Assembly: GCA_018434945.1 (NCBI GenBank)
Contig: JAHDOI010000044.1
Location: 1-64,000, forward strand
Length of the DNA stretch: 64,000 nucleotides
Direction of reading: 5' to 3'
Source: Selenomonadales bacterium
GTDB taxonomy: Bacteria; Bacillota; Negativicutes; Sporomusales; UBA7701
Position numbers and translations under genes: made by a program. Positions 32,981 to 40,860 of this stretch are shown here, one piece after another (position 1 is the stretch's first letter; each line of letters opens with the position of its first letter). The notes under the pieces are model-generated. The model ran no database searches. It was not told where the DNA came from and saw nothing but the letters and a program-made list of their open reading frames with translations.

Positions 32981-33469
32981 TCAGCCCAGCCACTGATACA
33001 TCACATAAGCGTCCACGAGTCCCCTCTCTTTGTGCGCAAAAGCCTTGGGCAGCCTGCCGGCGACCGTGAAACCGCATTTTTGCCACAACGCCACCGCCAC
33101 CGTGTTTGTGGCCACGACGAAATTGAACTGCAGCGCTTTGAACCCCAACGCCCGCGCTTCCTCGAGCGAGTGCATGCACATCGCTTTGCCGATCCCCCGG
33201 CCGCGAAACGCCGACCCTACGGCATAGCCCGCGTTGCCGACATGGGCGCCGAGCCCGGGTTGGTTGGGCTTCAAAAAATACGTTCCCGCGACCCGCCCGT
33301 CCGCCACCGCGACATAAGTGGCGAGCGGCAGCTCCATCCAGATGCGGAAGCCCTCCTCTTCCGAGGTATCGGGCGAAAAAGAATACGTATCCCCCCGGGC
33401 AAAAACCTCCTTGAGAATCGGCCAGATTTCGCCGAAATCGGCAGCATCGGCCCGTCTTATCGCAACCAT
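32981..33469 (-). CDS. GNAT N-acetyltransferase
   Basis: The 162-residue protein has the acetyl-CoA-binding motif AFRGRGIGKAMCMH (about 93-106) and the C-terminal pattern ALWQKCGFTVAGRLPKAF. This is the L-amino-acid/phosphinothricin acetyltransferase-like subgroup. The ATG follows GGGAGGG. It lies between the ABC ATPase gene and the flavin reductase gene in the eight-gene operon. The acceptor is unknown. Confidence 0.85.
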   Translation of the reverse strand: MVAIRRADAADFGEIWPILKEVFARGDTYSFSPDTSEEEGFRIWMELPLATYVAVADGRVAGTYFLKPNQPGLGAHVGNAGYAVGSAFRGRGIGKAMCMHSLEEARALGFKALQFNFVVATNTVAVALWQKCGFTVAGRLPKAFAHKERGLVDAYVMYQWLG

Positions 33470-33495
33470 GACATCTTACCCTCCCGTGTGCCCGT

Positions 33496-34272
33496 CTACC
33501 CCAGATCGGCGTGAAACTCCCGGCCGATCGCCTGCCTGAGCCGCTGGAAAGCCGCGTCGGAGCGGTTACGCGGCCGCGGCAGGTCGACGGCGAACTCCTG
33601 CTTCACCGTCCCCGGCCTCTCCGACATCACCACCACCCGGTCGCCGAGGTACACGGCCTCCTCGATATCGTGGGTCACCATGATCATCGTCGTCCTGTCG
33701 TCGCGCCAGATATCGAGCAGCTCGTGCTGCATCCTCAGGCGCGTCAGCGCATCCAGCGCGCCGAACGGCTCGTCGAGCAGCAGGATTTCCGGCCGGTTGA
33801 CAAGCGCCCGGGCGATCGCCACCCGCTGCGCCATCCCGCCCGACAGCTCGCCGGGATAAGCCTGCGCGAACCCGGCCAACCCCACCTTCTCCAGGTGGGC
33901 GGCGACGACCCTCGCCTTCTCTTCCCGGCCGCCCTTCTGCAGCGCGAACGCCACATTATCCGCCACCGTCAGCCACGGCAGCAGCCGCGGTTCCTGGAAC
34001 ACGATCCCCCTGTCCAGGCCGGCGCCGGCGACCCGCCGCCCGCGCACCGTGACCGTGCCCCGGTAATCGCCGTCGAGCCCGGCGATTATCCGCAGCAGCG
34101 TGCTCTTCCCGCAGCCGCTCGCGCCGACGATGCTGACGAATTCGTGACCGCCCACCCTGAGGTCGATGCCCTCAAGCGCGGCCACATCGCCGCCGCGTCC
34201 CTTATATGTCTTCCCCAGGCCGGCGACGACCAGCAGATCGTCGTCTATTCCCCGGTAAAGGAGGTTCTCCAT
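33496..34272 (-). CDS. ABC transporter ATPase, sulfonate/nitrate/taurine type
   Basis: The 258-residue protein has Walker A GASGCGKST, Q-loop FQEPRLLPW, signature LSGGMAQR, Walker B ILLLDEP and the switch His in VTHDIEEA. The FQEPRLLPWL segment is typical of SsuB/TauB/NrtD. It overlaps the permease gene by 28 bases and should energise the import system with the permease and binding protein encoded just upstream. Confidence 0.92.
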   Translation of the reverse strand: MENLLYRGIDDDLLVVAGLGKTYKGRGGDVAALEGIDLRVGGHEFVSIVGASGCGKSTLLRIIAGLDGDYRGTVTVRGRRVAGAGLDRGIVFQEPRLLPWLTVADNVAFALQKGGREEKARVVAAHLEKVGLAGFAQAYPGELSGGMAQRVAIARALVNRPEILLLDEPFGALDALTRLRMQHELLDIWRDDRTTMIMVTHDIEEAVYLGDRVVVMSERPGTVKQEFAVDLPRPRNRSDAAFQRLRQAIGREFHADLG

Positions 34273-35054
34273 CTTATAACCCTCTCCTCCAGCGCGCGCA
34301 GCACGGCGTCCATCGCCTTACCCACCACGCCGATCGCCAGCATCCCCACAAGCACCCGGTCGGTCTGCGCCAGCGCCCGCGCGTCGGTGAGCATATAACC
34401 CACACCCGTCATCCCCGCCGACAGCTCCGCGGCCACCACGCACATCCAGGCGTAGCCCAGCCCGACGCGCAGACCGGAGGCGATAAACGGCAGCGCCCCC
34501 GGGATGACGACCTTGGCGATAAACTTGCCCTTCGGCACCTCTAAAGCCTTGGCCAGCTCCAACAACTTGTGATCGGTCTGGCGGACGCCGTCGAGCACAT
34601 TGACGAAAATCGGGAAAAAAGCGCCCAGCGTAATGATAAAAACCTTCGACCCTTCCTCGATGCCGAACCAGAGGATGGCCAGCGGCAGCCAGGCTATCGG
34701 CGGGATGGGCCGGATAAGCTGAATGACGCCGTCGGCGAGCGTGAACAGCAGCGGAAAAATCCCCAGCGCCAGGCCCAGCCCCACCCCCAGCACGGCGGCC
34801 AGCGCGAAGCCCTCCAGCACCCGCACGATGCTCGCTCCCAGGTGGACGGCCAGCTCGCCGCTGCCGGCCATCGCCAGCAAAGCGTCCAGCACCTGCCGCG
34901 GCGGCGGCAGCAGGATCGGCTTCACCAGCCCGGCGGCGGTGACTCCCTGCCACAGCGCCAGCAGCGCCGCCGGCGCCAGCAGTTTTTTCCAGCTGCCCAG
35001 GCCGGCGGCCAGGTTGGCCCTGTATGTTGCCGCGATCTTGAGCGCAATCTCCAT
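34245..35054 (-). CDS. ABC transporter permease, SsuC/TauC type
   Basis: The 269-residue protein has about six membrane segments and the conserved cytoplasmic loop with EALKxPxx-like character (KALEVPKGKFIAKVVIPGALP). It is the membrane partner of the ATPase at 33496 and the lipoprotein at 35073. It starts 18 bases after the binding-protein gene. Family substrates are sulfonates, nitrate or thiamine-precursor-like compounds; the actual one cannot be read from sequence. Confidence 0.92.
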   Translation of the reverse strand: MEIALKIAATYRANLAAGLGSWKKLLAPAALLALWQGVTAAGLVKPILLPPPRQVLDALLAMAGSGELAVHLGASIVRVLEGFALAAVLGVGLGLALGIFPLLFTLADGVIQLIRPIPPIAWLPLAILWFGIEEGSKVFIITLGAFFPIFVNVLDGVRQTDHKLLELAKALEVPKGKFIAKVVIPGALPFIASGLRVGLGYAWMCVVAAELSAGMTGVGYMLTDARALAQTDRVLVGMLAIGVVGKAMDAVLRALEERVIRWRTSFTGE

Positions 35055-35072
35055 CGTCTTATCTCTCCCGCA

Positions 35073-36041
35073 TCACTTCCGGCGGACGAAAGCCTCGACA
35101 TCCACCGGGTTTTTCAGCAGACCGTTCTTGCGCATGAATCCCTCGGTATCCTTCATATCGGCCACGAACCGGTCGGTTATCTTATCGTCGTAATTGAACT
35201 TGCCGACAACCTTCGTCAGCAGCGTCGCCGGCATCCGTATATCCTCGAGCAGCAGCTTCTTGCACTCCTCGGGGTGCTGCCCCAGGTACTCGCTGCCCCG
35301 CCGGAACGCCTTCAGCACCGCGTCGACGGCCGCCGGGTGCTTATCGGCCATCTCCCCGCTCGCCATCAGCACAGCGTAAGCCTCGTAGATTCCCGTCCCG
35401 TCGGCGATAATCCTGATTTCGCCGGCCTCCTCCATGCGGGTCAGCAGCGGGTCCCACATCACGCCGGCGTCCACGTCGCCGCGCACAAGCGCGGTCGCCA
35501 GATCGTCCATCGACATATGGATGAACTGGATATCGCTCACCGTCATGCCGTTCTTTTCCAGCAGCAGCTGCAGCAGTTTCTGCCCGTACGCCGCCTTGGT
35601 CGTCGCCACCTTTTTGCCCCTCAGGTCGGTCACGCCGGCTACCGGCGAATCCTTTTTCACCACCATCGCCAGCGTCTTGGGCCCCGACGAGGCCACCGCC
35701 GCGATCCGGTAATCGGTGCCCGCGGCCCGGCCGATGAAGGCCGGGAAATCGCCCATGACCCCGAAATCCAGGTGACCTGCCGCGAACGCCTCGCTCACCA
35801 TCGGCCCCAGGGCGAACGGCTGCCACTTCAGCTTATAGCCCGCCTTACTCAGCTCCTCGTCGAGAAAGCCCTTCTTCTTCGCCACCCACATATGGGCGTA
35901 ATGCGGCAAAGGCACCATACCGATGCGGATCTCCTTGCCGGCCGGCGCCGCTCCCTGCGGCCCGGTCGCGTCCTTGCCCCCGCAGCCCCCCATCGCCAGC
36001 GCGGCCAGCAACAGGACGACAATCGCCGACCTCATCCGCAT
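35073..36041 (-). CDS. ABC substrate-binding lipoprotein, NMT1/SsuA-like
   Basis: The 322-residue protein has a lipoprotein signal peptide (about 1-20, hydrophobic IVVLLLAALAMGGC with the lipidated Cys). An NMT1/THI5-SsuA-type binding domain follows, with GMVPLPHYAHMWVAKKKGFL at the start of the domain. ATG 36041 was chosen over a longer frame because of GGAG nine bases upstream and the signal peptide. It overlaps the end of the ArsS-like gene by 10 bases, so import and radical SAM chemistry are tightly coupled at the genetic level. Confidence 0.9.
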   Translation of the reverse strand: MRMRSAIVVLLLAALAMGGCGGKDATGPQGAAPAGKEIRIGMVPLPHYAHMWVAKKKGFLDEELSKAGYKLKWQPFALGPMVSEAFAAGHLDFGVMGDFPAFIGRAAGTDYRIAAVASSGPKTLAMVVKKDSPVAGVTDLRGKKVATTKAAYGQKLLQLLLEKNGMTVSDIQFIHMSMDDLATALVRGDVDAGVMWDPLLTRMEEAGEIRIIADGTGIYEAYAVLMASGEMADKHPAAVDAVLKAFRRGSEYLGQHPEECKKLLLEDIRMPATLLTKVVGKFNYDDKITDRFVADMKDTEGFMRKNGLLKNPVDVEAFVRRK

Positions 36042-36985
36042 TTGTCCAGGCTCCCCTGACAGCTGCTGCCGCTTCCGGCCGTGCAAGCGAAGCAGTGATC
36101 GCCCGTCCGGATGGGCAGCCCCATCAGTTCCTTGGCGGAAACGCTGCCGATCGTCCTCTCCGTCGCCGGCAGGCCTAGCGCCTGGTTGAAATCGCAGTCG
36201 AACAGCCTGCCCTGCCAGTCCACGCTTATCTGGCTGCGGCACATCACCTGCGCCAGATTGCGCGCGTTCGAGCTGGCGGCAAGCAGCTCCAGATAGCCCG
36301 CCAGCTGCCCCTGACCCTCCAGATCGGCGCGGAAGCGGCCGATCGGCATATTCGCGATCGTGAACAGACTGTCGAACTTAATCCCGAAATTCTTGCCGAG
36401 ATTCTCCTTATAATCGGCCTCCAGCCCGGCCTGCGGTCCCGGCAGATAGGCGCCGCCGGGGTTGTACACCAGATGCAGCTTCAGCGGTCCCGTGCCGTAG
36501 CCGAGCGCGTTGAGGCGCTTGAGGACCCTGATGTTCTTCCCGTATATGCCTTCGCCCCGCTGGGCGGCCACGTTGTCTTCCAGATAACAGGGCATCGACG
36601 AAACGATCTCCACCCCGTGGCTGGCTAAAAACTCCGGCAGGTGCGTCTTGCCCGGCTCCTCCAAAATCGCCAGATTCGAGCGCACGATGATGCGCTTCAC
36701 ATTCTCCAGGCGGCGCAGCCCGCCGATGAAATACTCCAGATTATCGTTCGCCTCCGGCGCCCCGCCGGTGATATCCACATCAATCGCTCCGGCGCCGGCC
36801 GCGAACCGCAGACAATCGTCCACCACCTCACGGCTCATAGCCTCCCGCCGGTCCGGCCCCGCCTCCAGGTGGCAATGGCGACACCGCAGATTGCACACAT
36901 ACCCCATATTGACCTGCAGGATATCGAAACGGTCCCTCACCAGCGGCTGCCCCGCCTTAGCGACAAAATCCTCAAAACTGCTCAT
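36032..36985 (-). CDS. ArsS-like radical SAM protein with DUF3641-type C-terminus
   Basis: The 317-residue protein has the radical SAM motif CNLRCRHCH (about 31-39), TGGAPEAN as the GGE-like motif, and C-terminal Cys residues (LFDCDFNQ; CFACTAGSGSSC). It has the layout of ArsS, which attaches 5'-deoxyadenosine to dimethylarsenite in arsenosugar synthesis, and of ArsS-like proteins of unknown role. No arsenic gene is adjacent; the ArsM-like gene is 25 kb away. Here it sits between a BioB-like radical SAM gene and the ABC importer, so a different substrate is quite possible. The start has AGGAG. Confidence 0.82.
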   Translation of the reverse strand: MSSFEDFVAKAGQPLVRDRFDILQVNMGYVCNLRCRHCHLEAGPDRREAMSREVVDDCLRFAAGAGAIDVDITGGAPEANDNLEYFIGGLRRLENVKRIIVRSNLAILEEPGKTHLPEFLASHGVEIVSSMPCYLEDNVAAQRGEGIYGKNIRVLKRLNALGYGTGPLKLHLVYNPGGAYLPGPQAGLEADYKENLGKNFGIKFDSLFTIANMPIGRFRADLEGQGQLAGYLELLAASSNARNLAQVMCRSQISVDWQGRLFDCDFNQALGLPATERTIGSVSAKELMGLPIRTGDHCFACTAGSGSSCQGSLDKCG

Positions 36986-37033
36986 CCTCGCTCCACTCCT
37001 TCAGCATCTTTATCCGCACCGGCCGCATGGCCG

Positions 37034-38032
37034 CTAATTCCCTCCGAACATCACCGACGGCCCCTGCAGCGTCTCCCAGCCGGCTTCCTTCTGCAGCGTC
37101 CGCGCCTGTTCCACCGACCAGCCCCTCACCGTCGCCTCACTGGTATCGCGCGGGTTTGCCCCCCGCTCGGCCCAAAACAGGTTGGCTCCGGCCATAGCTC
37201 CCATGCCGTTCGGTTCGTGGGTGCCGAACCCGATTGTGCCATAGCCGCTCGCCAGCCTGACGGCCGCCAGGATATGCGCCATCCGGCCGTAACTCACCGA
37301 CCCGTGGACGGAGAGCGGCAGGCCGGGGATGTTGATCCGCCTGCAGGCCGCGCTGTTGACCGGTTTCAGCTTCCTGGTCGTCACCGTCGTCGCCACCAGC
37401 TCGTCGATCGTGTGCTCCGGCCCCACCGGCCCCACGCTAGTGCCCAACAGCAGCCCCGCCTTCCTGGCGGCCTCGATCGTGCGGACCCTCACCTGTGGCT
37501 TGATCTCCGTGACCTTGCCCTCGCCTAGGCGCACACAGTGATAGATGCCGGCGAATCCCGCCTTCTTCAGCGCCCTGGCCCCCTCCTCGTCGAAATCGTC
37601 CACATTGGCGATCAGCGGCGTCTCGGGCTTGAGAGCGGCGCGCACCTCTCCGGCGATCTTTATGTAATCCGGAAGAGCGACGGCGGCGGTCGCCATCAGG
37701 TAAACCGCGTTGGCTCCGGCCGCCTCCAGCCCCAGGCAGGTCTCGACGATCTCCGCCACCGGGTGGACCTTGGGAGCCGGGAAAACACTATGCTTCGCGG
37801 CAAACGAGCAATACTCGCAGTTCTTCGGGCACGGACCTATGTCGATGCCGACCTGGCCGTGCACCTCCGCCTTGCCCTTGGCCGACGCTTCGCTCATCTT
37901 CCGCGAAGCATACTGCATCAGAAAAGCCTCTTCCGACAGCCAGTCGACACTCAGCAGCCTCTTGATCTCAGCCGGCGTGATCTCGCCGCCGTCCAGTGCT
38001 TTGTAAACTATCCCCGTCACAGCCTTATCCAT
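37034..38032 (-). CDS. BioB-like radical SAM protein
   Basis: The 332-residue protein has C68-X3-C72-X2-C75 (CPKNCEYC), a C-terminal region like the BATS domain of BioB/HydE/ThiH, and a conserved stretch ending GTHEPNGMGAMAGAN. It is not ordinary biotin synthase: the usual CxxxCxxC context and the [2Fe-2S] cysteines of BioB are not all recognisable, and no other biotin genes are near. ATG 38032 has a GGAGATGAGGC site. It is the second gene of the operon led by the Rep-like protein. It probably acts with the ArsS-like enzyme on an imported or exported metabolite. Confidence 0.8.
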   Translation of the reverse strand: MDKAVTGIVYKALDGGEITPAEIKRLLSVDWLSEEAFLMQYASRKMSEASAKGKAEVHGQVGIDIGPCPKNCEYCSFAAKHSVFPAPKVHPVAEIVETCLGLEAAGANAVYLMATAAVALPDYIKIAGEVRAALKPETPLIANVDDFDEEGARALKKAGFAGIYHCVRLGEGKVTEIKPQVRVRTIEAARKAGLLLGTSVGPVGPEHTIDELVATTVTTRKLKPVNSAACRRINIPGLPLSVHGSVSYGRMAHILAAVRLASGYGTIGFGTHEPNGMGAMAGANLFWAERGANPRDTSEATVRGWSVEQARTLQKEAGWETLQGPSVMFGGN

Positions 38033-38051
38033 TGCCTCATCTCCTGTCTTG

Positions 38052-38885
38052 TCAGCCGCCCTGCACCGGCCGCTCCTCCGGCGGCGCGAACCTGAACTGG
38101 GGCTCCTTCTTCCGCAGCTCGCGGGCCTCGTGCCCGGTCAGCACTTCGAACCACACCCCTTCCACCCTGCGGCCGGAAAACGTCGGCCCGAAGCGGACGG
38201 CCATCGCCTCGTCCCAGTCGTATATCTCCTGCAGCGACGGCTCGAGAACGCGGAGCCGCAGCTGACCGTATGAATAGCGGGTGTGTTCCAGAGCCAGCAG
38301 CTTCATCAGCTCGGGGAGGCTGTACTCCACCACCCCGGCCGCCCTCCCGGCCCAGATGATCTCGAAAACCGCCCTGGTATGTTTGCCCTTGTACTGGATA
38401 CCCTTCACCAGCTGGAATTCCGTATCGCCGGGCGCGGTCGCCGCGATCAGCGCCAGCACCGGCGCGGCAAACTGAAAAACGATCTCCCCGCCGGTGAAAC
38501 TGATCGCCTGGAACCATTGGGTCCTTGTCAGCGCCTGCGTCTGTTCGTCGTACAGCCACACGCCCTTCTTCATGAGCTTGTCCGTCTCGCCGGTCACGAA
38601 GGCGTACGGATCGTCGCTCCCCATCCCGCACAGCGTCAAAAAATCGCCTGTCTTCATCGCATAGGCCGTCCGCGTCGCGTCAGGCCGGTCGCTTCCGTGG
38701 ATAAGCGCGATCGCCGCGGTCACTATCTTCTGCTGCAGCTCGGTAAGAGGATCGCGGCGCCCGGTGAAGCCCGCCGCCCTGAGCAGCTGGTTGGGTCTCG
38801 CCTCCTGCCCGCCGGGGCGGAGAGCGGCGGTGGCGAGCTTTTCGGCCGCCAGTTCCGCCGGCTGCCGTCTGAGACTTATCTCCAT
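38052..38885 (-). CDS. Replication-initiator-like protein (Rep_3/RepB superfamily)
   Basis: The 277-residue protein shows the two winged-helix pattern of plasmid Rep_3 initiators. It has LTELQQKIVTAAIALIHG, a middle segment with QAISFTGGEIVFQF and FQLVKGIQYKGKHTRAVFEI, and the second domain with YSLPELMKLLALEHTRYSYG. The C-terminal REPQF-like tail is Pro/Glu-rich. It is the first gene of a metabolic operon rather than of a replicon, 19 bases before the BioB-like gene. A perfect 14-bp inverted repeat overlaps its promoter. It could be a captured plasmid initiator acting as an autoregulator. Recognition is by pattern, not by alignment. Confidence 0.6.
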   Translation of the reverse strand: MEISLRRQPAELAAEKLATAALRPGGQEARPNQLLRAAGFTGRRDPLTELQQKIVTAAIALIHGSDRPDATRTAYAMKTGDFLTLCGMGSDDPYAFVTGETDKLMKKGVWLYDEQTQALTRTQWFQAISFTGGEIVFQFAAPVLALIAATAPGDTEFQLVKGIQYKGKHTRAVFEIIWAGRAAGVVEYSLPELMKLLALEHTRYSYGQLRLRVLEPSLQEIYDWDEAMAVRFGPTFSGRRVEGVWFEVLTGHEARELRKKEPQFRFAPPEERPVQGG

Positions 38886-38907
38886 CTTCCAACTTCACCT
38901 CAAACCC

Positions 38908-38937
38908 ATTATATAGCAGCAAAGCCGACGATTGCAA
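38908..38937 (-). promoter_or_regulatory. Promoter of the Rep-led operon
   Basis: Minus strand TTGCAA (38937-38932), 18 bases, TATAAT (38913-38908), 23 bases upstream of the ATG. The -35 hexamer lies inside the left arm of the inverted repeat at 38924-38963, so binding there would block transcription. Confidence 0.55.
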
Positions 38938-38963
38938 CTCAAAATTGATTTGCAATCGTCGGC
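38924..38963. repeat. Perfect 14-bp inverted repeat at the Rep promoter
   Basis: GCCGACGATTGCAA at 38924-38937 is mirrored exactly by TTGCAATCGTCGGC at 38950-38963, with a 12-base spacer. It could fold as a hairpin (terminator for the DUF1847 gene, but with a poor T-run) or serve as an operator. The position over the -35 element favours an operator. Confidence 0.75.
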
Positions 38964-39009
38964 CCGATTATCCGGGTCGCTATTTTACCGCCGCTTTGCG
39001 GTTTTTCCG

Positions 39010-39717
39010 CTACTCCTTCTTCCCGTCAGCGATTGTCAGCTTCTTCAGCCGGTAAGCCTTAAACCGCTGATAATAGGAATCGTGCGTATAGATAGCCGCC
39101 AGCGGGTTATGTCCCAGCACCCGGTCCTTCACCGCCAGCACGCTCACCATCGCCTTCGAATACTTGATGAACAGCGAATCGTGTCCCACGCACAGCCCCA
39201 GCAGGATGTTGAAATCGGTGCCGGCCGCGTTGAGCACCTCCGCCTGGGCGATCGGGTTGCACATCGTCTCGTACTCGCCGATCATCACCTGCTCCGACGG
39301 CTTGATGTCGATCTTCTCCTTATTCACGCCGCCGACCTTGCAGATCACCGACACGACCTCCAGGCCGTGGGTCTCGAATATCTTGCTGACGACCGCCGCT
39401 TCCTGCTGCAGCCCGGCGCAGAACGCCAGCCCCAGACGCTTGTAGCCCATCTTGTGGGAAAACTCGATTAGCTCCTGGATCCTCGGCTTCACCGGATAGA
39501 GATACGGGGGATTGGCATCCCTGTCGATATAACACTCCGCTTCCTGCACACTCGCCTGGCGGGCAAACTCGCGGATATCGGGCTTATCGTACTCCGCCGC
39601 CGCCTTGGCGATCGCCTCCCCGTACAAAACGGTGGAACAAAACACAGGGCTGTGACCGCCGATTTTACGGCACACCTTGTTCGGCACCTTGCAGGCCGCA
39701 CACTTTCCTTTACTCAA
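39010..39717 (-). CDS. DUF1847 Cys-rich metal-binding protein
   Basis: The 235-residue protein has the N-terminal CAACKVPNKVC motif and conserved Cys/His positions further on (LAFCAGLQ, MCNPIAQAEVLN, GLCVGHDSLF) that define DUF1847. These proteins are predicted metal-binding and are frequent in anaerobes; no reaction is known. The start is TTG 39717 behind GAGGAGG. It is a single gene, between the Rep-led operon and the divergent menA-like gene. Confidence 0.88.
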   Translation of the reverse strand: MSKGKCAACKVPNKVCRKIGGHSPVFCSTVLYGEAIAKAAAEYDKPDIREFARQASVQEAECYIDRDANPPYLYPVKPRIQELIEFSHKMGYKRLGLAFCAGLQQEAAVVSKIFETHGLEVVSVICKVGGVNKEKIDIKPSEQVMIGEYETMCNPIAQAEVLNAAGTDFNILLGLCVGHDSLFIKYSKAMVSVLAVKDRVLGHNPLAAIYTHDSYYQRFKAYRLKKLTIADGKKE

Positions 39718-39906
39718 ATCGCTACCTCCTCACGGAATTTCCGCTTTATTATTACACGTATAATAATTTCCCCGGCGCCGCGCATAATCCTCCATTCCCT
39801 GTCGGAATTGTCTACACGGCCCTTTGCAGGCAGCGCCTTTCCCTGTATAATAATAGCGAAAACCGCGGCGCCGGCCGCCGTTAGAAACCACAGGAGGTAT
39901 GCGGCG

Positions 39907-40860
39907 ATGGAACTGAAAACGGCAACAAGCCGGGGCGCGGCAAGCGCGCCGCCAAATACCGGCGGCCGCTGGGGCATCTGGCTCAGGCTCACCCGCCCCC
40001 ACACCCTCACCGCGTCCTTCGTCCCCGTGGCGATCGGCAGCGCCTTCGCGCTCCCCCACGGACAGCTCAGGGTTTCCCTGTTCCTCGCCATGCTGGCCGC
40101 CAGCATGCTCCTCCAGGCCGCCACCAACATGTACAACGAATACTACGACTTCCGGCGCGGCCTGGATAACGCCGGCTCGGTCGGCATCAGCGGCACGCTC
40201 GTCCGCGAAGGCGTCACGCCGGAAACCGTCCTCGCGCTGGCCCGGCTGACGGTCGCGGCCGCCTTCCTCCTCGGCCTGTATCTCTGCCAGCAGACAAGCT
40301 GGTGGCTCCTGCCGGTCGGCCTCGCCGGCGCGGCGGTGGGCTACTTCTACTCCGGCGGACCTTACCCGCTGTCCGCCACCCCTTTCGGCGAAATCTTCTC
40401 CGGCGGCACCATGGGGATCATCATCATCGCCGTCGCCTTCTTCATCCAGACAGGCTTCATCTCCGCCGCCGCCGTCCTCGTGTCCGTCCCCTCGGCGATC
40501 TTGATCGGCGCCATCCTGCTGTCCAACAACATCCGCGACCTCGACGGCGACAAACTCCACGGCCGGCGGACGCTCGCCATCCTCATCGGTCGCGGCCCCG
40601 CCACCGCCCTGCTGGCAGCCATGTTCGCCCTCGCCGACCTCTGGGTCGTCGCCCTCTGGCTCGCCGGCATCGTCGGTCCCTGGGCCCTGCTTGCCCTCGC
40701 CAGCCTCCCGAAACAGCTCCAGGCCGTCAGAGGCTTCCGCGGCGGCGGCTCCGCCCCGGCGGAACTCATGCCGGCAATGGTCGCCACCGCCCAGACCAAC
40801 ACCCTGTTCGGCCTCCTGTTCGCCGCCGGGCTACTCGTCCAGCACCTGTTCGCCCGGTAA
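39907..40860 (+). CDS. menA: 1,4-dihydroxy-2-naphthoate prenyltransferase MenA (UbiA family)
   Basis: The 317-residue membrane protein has about nine transmembrane segments and the two Asp-rich prenyl-diphosphate motifs: NMYNEYYDFRRGLD (about residue 75-88) and NNIRDLDGDKLHGRRT (about 205-220). It attaches the isoprenoid tail in menaquinone synthesis, in line with the menaquinone-dependent NrfD and NrfH proteins encoded here. ATG 39907 follows AGGAGG. Its 3' end overlaps the convergent permease gene by 30 bases. No other men gene is present, so UbiA-family assignment is firmer than the exact substrate. Confidence 0.85.
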   Translation: MELKTATSRGAASAPPNTGGRWGIWLRLTRPHTLTASFVPVAIGSAFALPHGQLRVSLFLAMLAASMLLQAATNMYNEYYDFRRGLDNAGSVGISGTLVREGVTPETVLALARLTVAAAFLLGLYLCQQTSWWLLPVGLAGAAVGYFYSGGPYPLSATPFGEIFSGGTMGIIIIAVAFFIQTGFISAAAVLVSVPSAILIGAILLSNNIRDLDGDKLHGRRTLAILIGRGPATALLAAMFALADLWVVALWLAGIVGPWALLALASLPKQLQAVRGFRGGGSAPAELMPAMVATAQTNTLFGLLFAAGLLVQHLFAR

